In this document: positions 37,288 through 46,388 of the stretch, piece after piece
Layout: every line of letters starts with the position of its first letter
Position numbering within the stretch: the first letter of the stretch is position 1
From: Tichowtungia aerotolerans
GTDB taxonomy: Bacteria; Verrucomicrobiota; Kiritimatiellia; Kiritimatiellales; Tichowtungiaceae
Assembly: GCF_009905215.1 (NCBI RefSeq)
Contig: NZ_CP047593.1
Coordinates: forward strand, 1,058,900 to 1,122,899
Reading direction: 5' to 3'
DNA: 64,000 nt
Notes under the pieces: model-generated
What the model saw: the letters and a program-made list of their open reading frames with translations, nothing else
Told to the model about the DNA's origin: nothing
The model's database searches: none
Position numbers and translations under genes: made by a program

Positions 37288-37352
37288 TTCTCCACCATCT
37301 TTTCAACTTCTGAAATTTCCGACATTCCGGAAAATAGCTTGGGACACAGACT
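37288..37352 (-). pseudogene. Decayed copy of the hsdS 3' end
   Basis: Reads CPKLFSGMSEISEVEKMVEK, against [20 protein letters not shown] at the end of the intact hsdS 570 bp upstream; I estimate about three quarters of the bases agree over some 60 bp. It marks a duplication, or an insertion at the end of hsdS, and still supplies the ribosome-binding site of the membrane peptide. Confidence 0.8.
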
Positions 37353-37366
37353 GCTTTTATCAATCA

Positions 37367-37930
37367 TCAGGTGATCCCCTTACCGTCCTGTTTTCGTGTA
37401 TCAAGAGTCGGCATTCGCTGCCCATAAAAAGATTTGTAGTTCACAACCAGATTTAGCGACTCATCCAGAGCGGCTTTAATCTGATTCATCAAACTGCTTT
37501 TTTCCTGCCCTCCATCAACTGGGCTTACAACAACCTGACAGACAATATGCTCTTCCCCAACCTGCACTACCTTCCCCGAACCAAACGTCGATGTTTTGCA
37601 AGAATTGACTTTCCCATGAGTTTTCAACAGTTCACGTATAAGCTCATTGTTGTAATCACACACCTCACCATCTCTCAGCACTTCGTAGCTAGAGATTATT
37701 GCAGGTCCCAACCCGGCATTCCGCAAACGAACAATTAACTCTATCTGATTGTTGCGGGAGTTCTCTTCAGTGTGAATATCCAGAGCAGGCAATACCGAAA
37801 GACGATTATGTCGGCGAGTGGCAATGCCCTGCTGTATAGCGACAAACAGAGCACATAAAGCAATGGCATTTTTTGAGAGGAAGTCCCACGCACTCAATAC
37901 CCAAGTCAAAAATTGAGGAGTGTCGCTCAC
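37367..37930 (-). CDS. Single-pass membrane protein, unknown function
   Basis: 187 residues from a GTG that overlaps the hsdS stop (GTGA). One N-terminal membrane helix (about 18-34, SKNAIALCALFVAIQQG) is followed by a soluble beta-rich domain (LIVRLRNAGLGPAIISS, VCQVVVSPVDGGQE). NAGLGPAII is typical of small membrane-anchored proteins found in RM loci. No enzymatic motif is seen. It lies between hsdS and the hsdS remnant, so it probably came in with that rearrangement. Confidence 0.6.
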   Translation of the reverse strand: MSDTPQFLTWVLSAWDFLSKNAIALCALFVAIQQGIATRRHNRLSVLPALDIHTEENSRNNQIELIVRLRNAGLGPAIISSYEVLRDGEVCDYNNELIRELLKTHGKVNSCKTSTFGSGKVVQVGEEHIVCQVVVSPVDGGQEKSSLMNQIKAALDESLNLVVNYKSFYGQRMPTLDTRKQDGKGIT

Positions 37931-39282
37931 GCCACACCCTCCACCATCTTTTCAGCCTCTGGGATTTCCAACTCTCCGGAAAGCAGTTTCGGCAACAACG
38001 TGTCGCGCAAATCAGAAAGCGTTCTATTTTGTTCAACGTTTCGGGTTATTCGGTCGTACAAGTCGCTTGCGGTTTTATTGTATTCGGCCAGCACATCGCC
38101 CGATGGAACAAGCACGGGGATAGGCCGGAAATTCTTTTTGCTGATCTCGGCAAACGTTGTGCCGCTGGCCCGTTGTTTAATCTCATCCATAATAGAGTTG
38201 GCCCATTGCAAGACATATGTGTTGGGCAGCGCCTTGTCACAAACCATTGCAATAAAGCCCTGATTGATTGAAATCGGAATTTTTGAAATAGCCAAATACC
38301 CGACCGGAGCACGAGAAGACATTAAAACTGTCCCTTCGGGAAGCTGCTTGGAGCTAATTGACTGAACGCCTGCATCTGTAATTTTTCGGTCTGTATCAAG
38401 CAGAATAAAATTTGTGAGCTTTGACATATCTTTCGGCGTTGCCCAGTGATGCACCCCGCCATCCCAAAACTCGGGATTCTTTGTGCGCGGGGTTCCTCCG
38501 CCCTTAATTGTCACTTGGTTGCCAATCGTCGAAACATCCCACCCTCTGGGAATCGGGCCGAGTTCCGAGGGTTGGAAACTGTCGGGGAATTTTTTCCGAA
38601 CATTGGAAAAAATTTCCCCAAGGGCTGGACGCAGTTTCGCACGGCGCTCGGCCTTTTCGGCCAGCTCTTCAGGAATTGGACTTCCGGCGGCACGGGCGTT
38701 GTCGATAACTGGATCAAAATCAACAAACCACGATTTAAAAAGCGCCTGCGCCATCGCCTCCTGCGTCTCATTCATTTTCCGGTTCAGCTCAATCTTGTCA
38801 TCTAGTGCCCCTAGAATATCCACGATTGCTTTTTGCTCTTCAACCGGCGGGAGACATACCGACTGTGTCGCAAGCTCACGATAATATATACGGACACGAA
38901 CAGAACCAACCCCTGCTGATTCCGCCCAGCTCTTCCAAGAGGCACATTCGGTTAATAGGTATAAATATTCTGGAAGTATCTCCTTCTCATCACAGGAGAA
39001 AACCACATAGTCGGGACTAACGAGGCCGTGCAAATGCCGTTTAGAGCAAAATCCGATTGAGCCGATATTTAATCGCATTGGATTATACGCAAACATACCC
39101 GGAGCAATCCGCTTGTATCGCTCAAGGCTGCTCGATAAATATTTGGCATTGGGTGTTAACCCAACCTGCCGGTCAACCCCATAGACAGGCACTCCTGATG
39201 TTGCCCCTTTGCCACACCGAACTGTGGACTCCTTGATCACGTCGCCAAGCAAGCAACTACGCCACATCTGTTTCTTAGACAT
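37927..39282 (-). CDS. hsdS: Type I restriction enzyme specificity subunit
   Basis: 451 residues from the ATG at 39282, which overlaps the hsdM stop by 8 bp; a GTG lies three codons further up. Two target-recognition domains (about 5-150 and 240-395) are joined by conserved helical regions: [20 protein letters not shown] with [19 protein letters not shown], and the C-terminal [20 protein letters not shown]. It sets the DNA sequence methylated and restricted. The target cannot be predicted from the sequence. Confidence 0.95.
   Translation of the reverse strand: MSKKQMWRSCLLGDVIKESTVRCGKGATSGVPVYGVDRQVGLTPNAKYLSSSLERYKRIAPGMFAYNPMRLNIGSIGFCSKRHLHGLVSPDYVVFSCDEKEILPEYLYLLTECASWKSWAESAGVGSVRVRIYYRELATQSVCLPPVEEQKAIVDILGALDDKIELNRKMNETQEAMAQALFKSWFVDFDPVIDNARAAGSPIPEELAEKAERRAKLRPALGEIFSNVRKKFPDSFQPSELGPIPRGWDVSTIGNQVTIKGGGTPRTKNPEFWDGGVHHWATPKDMSKLTNFILLDTDRKITDAGVQSISSKQLPEGTVLMSSRAPVGYLAISKIPISINQGFIAMVCDKALPNTYVLQWANSIMDEIKQRASGTTFAEISKKNFRPIPVLVPSGDVLAEYNKTASDLYDRITRNVEQNRTLSDLRDTLLPKLLSGELEIPEAEKMVEGVA
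38594..38608. repeat. Dispersed near-palindrome, one mismatch
   Basis: TTCCGAACATTGGAA in hsdS; the left arm has one change from TTCCA. Confidence 0.5.
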
Positions 39283-40843
39283 CAAAACCACACCTTTTTA
39301 ACGCGCGACAAACCCTCTGATCACACTCCTTGGACTTCTCCATAAGCTGAGAAAGTTCCGCGCAAAGGCCATTCATCTTGTTTTCAAAAATAACATACTC
39401 CTCTTCTTGCGCCTCAGAACCAACATAACGCCCCGGTGTTAAAACATAATCGTTCTTTCTAATGTTTTCTGTGGGTACAACCGCACAAAACCCTGTGACA
39501 TCCGAATAGGCTGTAGACTCGTCGCGCCCTGTCCATGAGTGATATGTCTGAGCAAGCACACTGATTTCATCTTTGGTTAGCTCCATGTGCGTGCGGTCCG
39601 CCGGAGCGCCCATCTTGCGAGCATCTATAAATAGAACCTCACCTTTGCACCCTTGCCGCTTTTTGCGACGTAAAAACCAAAGACAAACCGGAATCGGTGT
39701 TGAGTAAAACAACTGACCGGGCAAAGCAACCATGCAATCGACCAGATCAGCATCGACCAGTGCTTTGCGAATGTCGCCTTCGCCGCCGGTGTTGGAACTC
39801 ATTGATCCGTTGGCCAAAACAAAGCCTGCCGTTCCGCTGGGAGACAGGTGATGCACCATGTGCTGCACCCATGCGAAGTTGGCATTTCCCGCAGGCGGAA
39901 CTCCATGCGTCCACCGTTTGTCATCTTTGAGCTTTTCGCCGCCCCAGTCGGAAATATTGAAGGGCGGGTTGGCGAGAATGAAGTCGGCCTTCAGGTCGGG
40001 GTGCTTGTCGTTATGAAACGTATCAGCCCACTGGTCGCCCAGATTGCACTCGATTCCGCGCAAAGCCATGTTCATGCGAGCCAGTCGCCATGTCGTTGGG
40101 TTGGACTCCTGTCCATAGACTGACAGGTCGGTTTTCTGCCCGCCGTGAGCTTCGGTAAATTTTTCGGATTGCACAAACATCCCGCCCGATCCGCAGCAGG
40201 GGTCATAGATGCGGCCTTTATACGGTTCGAGCATTTCAACCAGTGTGCGCACCACGCAGGCAGGAGTATAGAATTCGCCACCGCCCTTGCCTTCTGCCGC
40301 CGCAAACTTGCCCAGAAAATATTCGTAAATGCGCCCCAGCAAATCCTGCTCTTCGTGATGCCCCATCATGTCAATGGTACTGATCAAATCAATCAGTTCG
40401 CCAAGGCGACGCTTGTCCACTTCGGGCTTGGCATAATTTTTCGGCAAAATGCCTTTGAGAGATTTATTTTCCTTTTCGATCAGGTCCATCGCGTTATCGA
40501 TGGTCTGACCAATGGTGGGGCGCTTGGCTTCCTTCTGGATCACTTCCCAGCGCGCAGTTGACGGCACCCAGAAAACATTTTTGGCCGCGTATTCGTCTCG
40601 GTCTTCCAGTACGACCAGTTGGTCTCTTTCATTCCGGGTGTGGTATTCACTATCGGGATCGCCGGTTTCCTGAATCAGCCAATCGCGCTGCTCACAAAAC
40701 TTGTCAGAAATGTACTTTAAGAAGATCAGGCCGAGAATGATGTGCTTGTACTCAGAGGCATCCATACTGCCGCGCAGTTTATCCGCCGCCAGCCACAGCT
40801 TTTCTTCAAAGCCGATATTCGCCCCCGTCTGCTTTTTCGCCAT
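39275..40843 (-). CDS. hsdM: Type I restriction enzyme N6-adenine methyltransferase
   Basis: 522 residues. An N-terminal HsdM_N helical domain ([20 protein letters not shown]) is followed by the methyltransferase: [18 protein letters not shown] motif [11 protein letters not shown] and catalytic NPPF in [16 protein letters not shown]. It methylates adenine in the HsdS-defined site to protect host DNA. It is the first gene of the 13-gene minus-strand operon; the promoter is probably in 40844-41028, shared with the divergent ankyrin gene. Confidence 0.96.
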   Translation of the reverse strand: MAKKQTGANIGFEEKLWLAADKLRGSMDASEYKHIILGLIFLKYISDKFCEQRDWLIQETGDPDSEYHTRNERDQLVVLEDRDEYAAKNVFWVPSTARWEVIQKEAKRPTIGQTIDNAMDLIEKENKSLKGILPKNYAKPEVDKRRLGELIDLISTIDMMGHHEEQDLLGRIYEYFLGKFAAAEGKGGGEFYTPACVVRTLVEMLEPYKGRIYDPCCGSGGMFVQSEKFTEAHGGQKTDLSVYGQESNPTTWRLARMNMALRGIECNLGDQWADTFHNDKHPDLKADFILANPPFNISDWGGEKLKDDKRWTHGVPPAGNANFAWVQHMVHHLSPSGTAGFVLANGSMSSNTGGEGDIRKALVDADLVDCMVALPGQLFYSTPIPVCLWFLRRKKRQGCKGEVLFIDARKMGAPADRTHMELTKDEISVLAQTYHSWTGRDESTAYSDVTGFCAVVPTENIRKNDYVLTPGRYVGSEAQEEEYVIFENKMNGLCAELSQLMEKSKECDQRVCRALKRCGFDV

Positions 40844-40967
40844 GTCGTGTCCTTAAAATAGTATTGAAACTCACCGGTAAAGCCGTGAGCCATCCTATTT
40901 TTAATAAAACCAGCGAAGGAGGGGAAGGAAATGATAGAGCCTTTTTAAGCATTTCTCATCATTGCAA

Positions 40968-40988
40968 TTGCGGGGCAATCCCCCGCAA
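40968..40988. repeat. Short G/C hairpin, family also at 62586
   Basis: TTGCGGGGCAATCCCCCGCA hairpin between hsdM and the ankyrin gene. A sister copy at 62586-62608 has TTGTGGGG/CCCCCACAA, a compensated base pair. Confidence 0.5.
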
Positions 40989-41028
40989 AACATTTGAGCG
41001 CCATGTTCCCATAGAGTATTCCTTCCGC

Positions 41029-42126
41029 ATGAAACGATTTGCCAGCCGCGAGGACATCAAACCATTCCTAAACCTTGTCTGGTCTGGACACCTTTTTGAA
41101 GTACAGGACTGGATACGGGACGGGAAGCCGGTAAATCCGCCCTTATTCACTCCTAAAAAACCACGAGTAAAAGGGCCTCTTGAATATGCAATGCTCTCCG
41201 GGTTCTACTGCATGGTGCAGGTGTTATTAGACGCTGGAGCTAATGTAGTAGAGCCCAGCATCAACGACCCTCTGGCATTTCGTGCGATCTACCATGCCGT
41301 TGATGACAGGCGGATGGATCTAATCGAGTTGCTGGTAAAACACGGAGCGGATGTGCGCGATGTGCAGTGGGAAACGATCCTTCACACGTGGAGTCCTGAA
41401 ATTATCCGGTACTGTATTGAGCACGGAGCCGATCTGGAAGATGAGTTCAATCCTATCGCTTATGGATTTCAGAAAAAAATCCGGCCTGTTCTTGGTATTT
41501 ATAAAACCTATGAGAAGCAGGTTCCCGACCTGAAACGCCAAATCAATATTGCTCTTCGCTATCACACCGAAAAAAAGAACCAGAAATGGGCATCTCTATT
41601 GCTTTGGGCCGGAGCCGACCCTTACGACATTGGGCCAGAAGACTACACGGAATACACCGACTACGACCGCAGAGCTATTGGTATCGCCCTGCAAGACGGG
41701 TGGGACTGGTTTTTTAAGCAGATAAAGACCCTCGTGCCCTCAGAGGAATATGCGGCAAATTTTCTATACGCAGCATGCCGGTCCGACAAAGCGCACATGC
41801 TGACAACTCTCATTAACGCGGGATTTATTAACGCAATGAACGCAGAAGATTCCACCAAGATGTTGTCTGAAAGAATGATCGCCGCCTCACATTCCAGACA
41901 TAAAGGCTGTTTTTGCGTCGAGTCGCTGGGGCTTCTGTTTGCAAACGGAGCAAAGTGGACGCCCACATTTGAGCAGATAAGAGATACTCGGCGGTCAATG
42001 CTGGGCGGAAGAGCAGCTGGGGTGCAATCAGTAGTTTCTCTGCTAAAAAAGCATAAAGTAGCAACGAAGGAGGTCATTCGCGAACTAACCCGAACTCCTT
42101 CCATCAATAAGTTGCTTCACGCATGA
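41029..42126 (+). CDS. Ankyrin-repeat protein
   Basis: 365 residues from the ATG at 41029; a TTG 55 codons upstream is less likely. Ankyrin-type repeats are seen as GPLEYAMLSGFYCMVQVLLD-AGANV (about 42-67), MDLIELLVKHGADVRD, EIIRYCIEHGADLED, WASLLLWAGADP and AHMLTTLINAGF, spaced by about 33. It is a protein-binding scaffold. It diverges from hsdM in a defence island, so it may be an anti-phage adaptor or regulator of the RM system (inference). No catalytic domain is present. Confidence 0.7.
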   Translation: MKRFASREDIKPFLNLVWSGHLFEVQDWIRDGKPVNPPLFTPKKPRVKGPLEYAMLSGFYCMVQVLLDAGANVVEPSINDPLAFRAIYHAVDDRRMDLIELLVKHGADVRDVQWETILHTWSPEIIRYCIEHGADLEDEFNPIAYGFQKKIRPVLGIYKTYEKQVPDLKRQINIALRYHTEKKNQKWASLLLWAGADPYDIGPEDYTEYTDYDRRAIGIALQDGWDWFFKQIKTLVPSEEYAANFLYAACRSDKAHMLTTLINAGFINAMNAEDSTKMLSERMIAASHSRHKGCFCVESLGLLFANGAKWTPTFEQIRDTRRSMLGGRAAGVQSVVSLLKKHKVATKEVIRELTRTPSINKLLHA

Positions 42127-42146
42127 ATAGCGTCTTGCGCGTGCCA

Positions 42147-42350
42147 CTAAAAATCAAACAGCTCGCTTAGTGTAACACCTAAAGCCGTGGCCAGCCGCTC
42201 GCATCCTTCGACGGATGGGGCATTAATTCCGCGCTCCACAAAGCTGATAAACTCAACCGAGTAGCTGGACGCTTCCGCCAACACCTCCTGAGTCATCCCT
42301 TTCTCTTTGCGAAGAGCGCAAATCTTCTGGCCTAGCTGTTTCTTAATCAC
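42147..42350 (-). CDS. XRE-family regulator, controller-protein-like
   Basis: 67 residues from a GTG at 42350. It is a single HTH_3 domain: IKKQLGQKICALRKEKGMTQ, EVLAEASSYSVEFISFVERG, then LATALGVTLSELF. Its size fits the C-proteins that time restriction-gene expression. Its start codon sits at the edge of one of two palindromic operators, so it probably represses itself and affects the divergent HTH gene. Confidence 0.85.
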   Translation of the reverse strand: MIKKQLGQKICALRKEKGMTQEVLAEASSYSVEFISFVERGINAPSVEGCERLATALGVTLSELFDF

Positions 42351-42364
42351 GTAGTCAGGCTACG
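42350..42364. promoter_or_regulatory. XRE operator 1
   Basis: CGTAGTCAGGCTACG, an inverted repeat touching the start codon of the XRE gene. Confidence 0.7.
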
Positions 42365-42386
42365 GTTTTAGTCCTTGCCTGCTCCA

Positions 42387-42401
42387 CGTAGTAAGACTAC
42401 G
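42387..42401. promoter_or_regulatory. XRE operator 2
   Basis: CGTAGTAAGACTACG, 37 bp from operator 1 centre to centre. The twin site between the divergent genes suggests cooperative binding by XRE dimers. Confidence 0.7.
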
Positions 42402-42443
42402 TTTTTGGGAAGGAAAAGACTCAACACTCAAAGAAAGGGCAGT

Positions 42444-42833
42444 ATGGCAAATCAGAACGTCATGGAAATGGTACATCACCTCAACTGGGCATCTGTTCAC
42501 ACTAAAAACGGTCGGGGGCATGCAAAAATTGTTATCACTGCGCTATGTGAAGAGCTGGGAGTCGATGATGTCTCCAAAAAAATGGTTCTCCGCTTGCTGC
42601 TGGCCGAGGGAGCCCCACGTCGTATTACTACCGCTGAGGCCCGGCGCAAACTTGGAATCAGCCGCACGACTTTTCACCGCTGGGTTGAATCCAACCGCTT
42701 CGGACTTGGAGAGATGGAGTTGATCAGAGTTAATCCAACCCGCACCGAAATGTATGTTGAGGATTTTCTGGAAGTCATGCGCCAGAGGAATGAAAAGGGC
42801 AGGAAGCACAACTCGGAAGAGGACGATGCGTAA
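42444..42833 (+). CDS. HTH protein, island regulator or excisionase-like
   Basis: 129 residues from the ATG at 42444, preceded by AAGAAAGGG. The C-terminal half has a helix-turn-helix (TTAEARRKLGISRTTFHRWV, about 62-81) and a wing (LIRVNPTRTEMYVEDFLE). The N-terminus (VVHHLNWASVHTKNGRGH-like) is not recognised. It diverges from the XRE gene across two operators, 330 bp from the right end of the island. Confidence 0.6.
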   Translation: MANQNVMEMVHHLNWASVHTKNGRGHAKIVITALCEELGVDDVSKKMVLRLLLAEGAPRRITTAEARRKLGISRTTFHRWVESNRFGLGEMELIRVNPTRTEMYVEDFLEVMRQRNEKGRKHNSEEDDA

Positions 42834-43028
42834 GCTGAAAACATACTGCGGAGGAGCCTTATTGCCCCAATCTGCCTGTGCTCCATAAATGGATATACGT
42901 TTTGAAATTTCTGATATTTTTTCGAAAGACAATATGTAATCGCTGGCGGCTTGCTGCCCCCTCCTCTCCCCTCTCTCAACAAGTTGCTGCTAGGCCTGTA
43001 CGGCAGTATCTGTGGACCCCGGGACGTT

Positions 43029-43050
43029 CGTGGCTTAAGGTGGACTTAGC
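43029..43050 (+). repeat. Probable integrase arm-binding repeat, right copy
   Basis: 19 of 22 bases match the copy at 20459-20480, in the same orientation. Confidence 0.6.
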
Positions 43051-43064
43051 GCGTTTATATCAGG

Positions 43065-43102
43065 ACGGCACGGAACGGCACGGAACGGCACGGAACGGCA
43101 CG
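43065..43102. repeat. Tandem 10-bp repeat
   Basis: Nearly four copies of ACGGCACGGA in a row, 60 bp inside the right att repeat. Confidence 0.85.
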
Positions 43103-43163
43103 CAGCAAAAGGGTGATTTAAGGCGTTAAGCCTGTAGGCATTGATCAAAACGCCTGTTTTTAG

Positions 43164-43221
43164 TGGTGCCCGGGGCGGGACTTGAACCCGCACGTCCAAA
43201 AGGACAAGGGATTTTAAGTCC
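43164..43221 (-). repeat. att site, right (inside tRNA-Leu)
   Basis: The tRNA 3' part repeated at 20350-20407; identity ends in the anticodon stem, where crossover is expected. Confidence 0.92.
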
Positions 43222-43250
43222 CTTGCGTCTACCGATTCCGCCACCCGGGC
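43164..43250 (-). tRNA. tRNA-Leu (UAA)
   Basis: Acceptor GCCCGGG pairs with CCCGGGC, discriminator A, CCA encoded. The anticodon loop has CTTAAAA (anticodon TAA), with a long variable arm and T-loop GGTTCAAGTCC. It closely matches the known bacterial tRNA-Leu(UAA) layout. The island lies downstream of its 3' end and supplies the 3' part of the present gene. Confidence 0.97.
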
Positions 43251-43400
43251 ACCGAAAACAGAAAGTCGAGGAGTATTGGCTCAATCCGGCTCAAGCGCAA
43301 GTTTAAGATTCATCCGGGTTTGAAAAACTCCCCGTCGCGAATTGATTTTGCGCCATATTTACCGATAGTGTGGCGCTTCATTTTACTTGGAGAACGGATT

Positions 43401-45188
43401 ATGGACATTGCCACTTTGACTGACACCCCGACGGAACAGGAACTGATCCAGAAACTGCTGAATGCCGGGCAGGAACATCTTTTTGCCGACTGGGACGCCC
43501 CCGGAACCAATGATGACGCCAAAACAACGTTTCTGACCACTCTTGCACGGGTTGACAATTCTTACCCCGGCGGCCTGACCGGATACATTTCCAACGCCCG
43601 GAAACTCCTCGCTGAGGCACAGAAAGGCGCCAACCCGTTCGAAGGACTGGAGCCGCACCAGCCAGCCAAGGTGGACCTGACACAGTTTGACGAAACCTAT
43701 GACCACTTCGAAGCAATCGGAAAAACCCGCTTCGACAAAACCGCCATCGTGCTCGTCGCCGGCGGCCTCGGGGAACGCCTCGGCTACAACGGCATCAAAC
43801 TCGACATTCCGGTGGAGGTGACCGAGACGACCTCCTATCTAGCCAACTACGCCGCCAACCTGCTCGCCATGGAAGCGCGCATGGAAACGCCGCGCCCGGT
43901 TCCGTTTATCATCATGGTTTCCGAGGACACCGACGCGAAAACCCGCGCATCGCTCGCGGCCAACGATTATTTCGGCCTCCAAAAAGAACAGGTGCACATT
44001 CTGAAACAGGAACTCGTCCCGGCCATCGCCGACAACGACGGAAAGCTGGCGCTGAAAAAGAAGTATGAGCTGATCCTCAAGCCGCACGGCCACGGCGATA
44101 TTCACATGCTGCTGCACACCAGCGGACTGGCGACCAAACTCGCCGACGAAGGCATCGAACACTTTGTCTATGTGCAGGACACCAACGGCCAGGTGTTCAA
44201 CGCCCTGCCCGCCGCGCTCGGCGTTTCCGCTGAAAAAGATTTCGACTTCAACTCCATCGCCGTCAACCGCATTCCCGGCGAGGCCTGCGGCGGACTGGCC
44301 CGCCTCGTTGGCAACGGCAGCGAAATGACGATCAACGTAGAATACAACCAGCTCGATCCGCTGCTGCGCGCAACCGTCAGCCCGGACGGCGACGTTCCGA
44401 ACGAACAGGGCTTCTCCATGTTCCCCGGCAACATCAACGTACTGATCATTAAAGCCGCGTCCTACGTAAAAATCCTAAAAGAGACGCAGGGAATTATCTC
44501 TGAATTCGTCAACCCGAAGTATGCCGACGATGCGAAAACGGTTTTCAAAAAGCCGACCCGCCTCGAAACCATGATGCAGGATCTGCCGAAGCTCTTCGGC
44601 CCGGACGAAAAAGTCGGCGTTTCCGTCTTTGATCGTCGCTGGAGTTTTTCGGCCAATAAAAACAACATCATTGATGCCGCCTCCAAAGCGGCGGCGGGCG
44701 GCCCGCCGGAATCCGGTGCCACCGCTGAATCCGACTTCTATCTGGCAGGCCGCATGAAACTCCAGGCCGCCGGCATGGACGTCACCGAAGCCGAACCGGA
44801 AATGATTCTCGATATTCCAATGACGCCCGGCCCGCGCGTCATCGCGCGCCCGGCCTTTGCACTGACACTTGCCGAAGTGAAAGAAAAAATCAGCGGCGGA
44901 AGCATCGCCGGACAGGGAACGCTCGTGCTCGACGGTAAAGACATTACGCTCGAAAACGCCGAAATCACCGACGGCTCCGCCCTGGTCGTCAAAGCCTGCC
45001 CCGGCGCAAAAGTGACCGTAAAAGACCTGAAGGTCGACAACGCCGGTTTCGAACTGGTCAAACTGACCGCCGAAGAGATGGAAAGCGCTGATACCCCGGA
45101 ATATTTGAAACTGCGCGGCTACCGCATCGAAAACCGCGGCGCACAAATCTGTGAATTCACTGCGCCGGGCGACTATATTGTAGAGTAA
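43401..45188 (+). CDS. UDP-sugar pyrophosphorylase (USP-like)
   Basis: 595 residues from the ATG at 43401, which follows a GGAGAACGG ribosome-binding site. The nucleotide-binding loop is VLVAGGLGERLGYNGIK (about 115-131). Then come EHFVYVQDTNGQVF and NVEYNQLDPLLRA, with a C-terminal left-handed helix-like region (about 500-580). The pattern resembles eukaryote-type USP, which makes UDP-glucose, -galactose, -xylose and similar from sugar-1-phosphates and UTP. It is cytoplasmic and links sugar catabolism with nucleotide sugars. Confidence 0.8.
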   Translation: MDIATLTDTPTEQELIQKLLNAGQEHLFADWDAPGTNDDAKTTFLTTLARVDNSYPGGLTGYISNARKLLAEAQKGANPFEGLEPHQPAKVDLTQFDETYDHFEAIGKTRFDKTAIVLVAGGLGERLGYNGIKLDIPVEVTETTSYLANYAANLLAMEARMETPRPVPFIIMVSEDTDAKTRASLAANDYFGLQKEQVHILKQELVPAIADNDGKLALKKKYELILKPHGHGDIHMLLHTSGLATKLADEGIEHFVYVQDTNGQVFNALPAALGVSAEKDFDFNSIAVNRIPGEACGGLARLVGNGSEMTINVEYNQLDPLLRATVSPDGDVPNEQGFSMFPGNINVLIIKAASYVKILKETQGIISEFVNPKYADDAKTVFKKPTRLETMMQDLPKLFGPDEKVGVSVFDRRWSFSANKNNIIDAASKAAAGGPPESGATAESDFYLAGRMKLQAAGMDVTEAEPEMILDIPMTPGPRVIARPAFALTLAEVKEKISGGSIAGQGTLVLDGKDITLENAEITDGSALVVKACPGAKVTVKDLKVDNAGFELVKLTAEEMESADTPEYLKLRGYRIENRGAQICEFTAPGDYIVE

Positions 45189-45205
45189 GCGTCTCGCCCG
45201 CTCAT

Positions 45206-45226
45206 GAACGGGCGGGGCGCCCGTTC
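45206..45226. terminator. Hairpin between convergent genes
   Basis: GAACGGGCG-GGG-CGCCCGTTC, a 9-bp perfect stem between the converging genes at 45188 and 45232. There is no strong T-tract, so its role as terminator is likely but not certain. Confidence 0.55.
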
Positions 45227-45231
45227 TACAT

Positions 45232-46227
45232 TCAGGACGCTTTGACCTGATTAATGAGTTCTTCGCCGCTGGCGAAAGCGGAGAGATTGGCGAGCGTTGT
45301 TTCAGCAATTCGAATCAGCGCCTCACGGGTGAAATAGGCCTGATGCCCGGTGATGATGACGTTCGGGAACGTGGTCAACCGGGCAAAGTCATCGTCCTTG
45401 CGCACCTCGAAGGTTTTGTCTTCGAAAAAGAGTCCTTCCTCTTCTTCGTACACGTCGAGTCCCATGTAGCCGATTTTTCCGGATTTGAGTCCTTCAATGA
45501 CAGCTTTGGTGTCAATGAGTCCGCCGCGGCTGGTATTGATGATCATCACGCCGCGTTTCATATGAGCAACGGCTTCGTTGTCGATCAGGTGATAGGTTTC
45601 AGGCATCAGCGGGCAGTGCAGGCTGATAATATCGGACTGCGCCAGCATTTCCTCGAAGGAGACGTATTGCATGCCGACCTTTTTACAGCGTTCGTTTTCG
45701 TACTGATCGACGCCGAGCAGCTTACATCCGAATCCGTGCAGTGCTTCCGTAAGGCATTGGCCGATTTTTCCGGTTCCGACAATCCCGACGGTTTTGCCGT
45801 GCAGATCAAATCCGAGCAGGCCGTCGAGCGAATAGTTTCCATCGCGCACGCGGGAGTGCGCCCAGTAGATCCGGCGGTTGAGCGTCAGCATCAGGGCCAC
45901 GGCATGTTCAGCAATCGCGTACGGGGAATAAGCCGGCACGCGCGTAACGGTCAGCCCCAGTTCTTCCGCACTGGCGATATCAACATTATTAAACCCGGCG
46001 CAGCGCAGCGCGACGTGCTTCACGCCAACCTTTTTCAGGCCGATCAACACTGATGCATCGAGCTGATCGTTCACAAAAACACAGACGCTCTCAAATCCCT
46101 CTGCGAGCTTGACCGTCTGCGGAGCAAGCCTGGATTCCAAAAATGCCAGCTCCAGCCCGACAGACTCGTTGGCCCGCGAGAGGAATTCCCGGTCATAAGG
46201 TTTGGTGCTGAATACAACTGTTTTCAT
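45232..46227 (-). CDS. ldhA: D-lactate dehydrogenase
   Basis: 331 residues, of the D-2-hydroxyacid dehydrogenase family. The NAD site [11 protein letters not shown] (about 147-157), [10 protein letters not shown] with the substrate-binding Arg, and [11 protein letters not shown] with the catalytic His match fermentative Ldh[10 protein letters not shown] and [12 protein letters not shown] also fit. It reduces pyruvate to D-lactate with NADH, which suits a fermenting organism. Confidence 0.92.
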   Translation of the reverse strand: MKTVVFSTKPYDREFLSRANESVGLELAFLESRLAPQTVKLAEGFESVCVFVNDQLDASVLIGLKKVGVKHVALRCAGFNNVDIASAEELGLTVTRVPAYSPYAIAEHAVALMLTLNRRIYWAHSRVRDGNYSLDGLLGFDLHGKTVGIVGTGKIGQCLTEALHGFGCKLLGVDQYENERCKKVGMQYVSFEEMLAQSDIISLHCPLMPETYHLIDNEAVAHMKRGVMIINTSRGGLIDTKAVIEGLKSGKIGYMGLDVYEEEEGLFFEDKTFEVRKDDDFARLTTFPNVIITGHQAYFTREALIRIAETTLANLSAFASGEELINQVKAS

Positions 46228-46277
46228 TTTTTTCTCCTATCAAGAAAAGGGTAAATACCCGACCGCAAAAGTCAACA

Positions 46278-46292
46278 TTTCAGACGCTGGAA
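46278..46292. repeat. Dispersed near-palindrome, one mismatch
   Basis: TTTCAGACGCTGGAA in the intergenic region; the left arm is TTTCA. A weaker relative (GTCCAAACCCTGGAA) is at 46318-46332. Confidence 0.5.
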
Positions 46293-46388
46293 AAACATGC
46301 GTGTCGATGCAATGAATGTCCAAACCCTGGAAATATCAGGAATCTGCCCGCTTAAGGCCGGCAGAGATGCCTGCGGCGCATATGCCCC

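Larger units (their letters stand above)
42834..43163. other. Right end of the island, noncoding
   Basis: 330 bp with no credible gene. It holds the right arm-type repeat (43029-43050) and a tandem repeat of the 10-mer AACGGCACGG (43065-43102), both expected features of an integrase-binding end. Confidence 0.6.
20350..43221. mobile_element. tRNA-Leu-integrated defence island
   Basis: Bounded by a 58-bp direct repeat (20350-20407 and 43164-43221; 56 of 58 identical) that equals the tRNA-Leu 3' part from the anticodon stem to CCA. A tyrosine integrase lies just inside the left end, and both ends carry a shared 22-bp arm-type repeat. The content is almost all defence genes plus small phage-like proteins. 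No conjugation or capsid genes are seen, so it is probably mobilised by other elements or by its integrase alone. It looks more AT-rich than the flanks. Confidence 0.9.
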
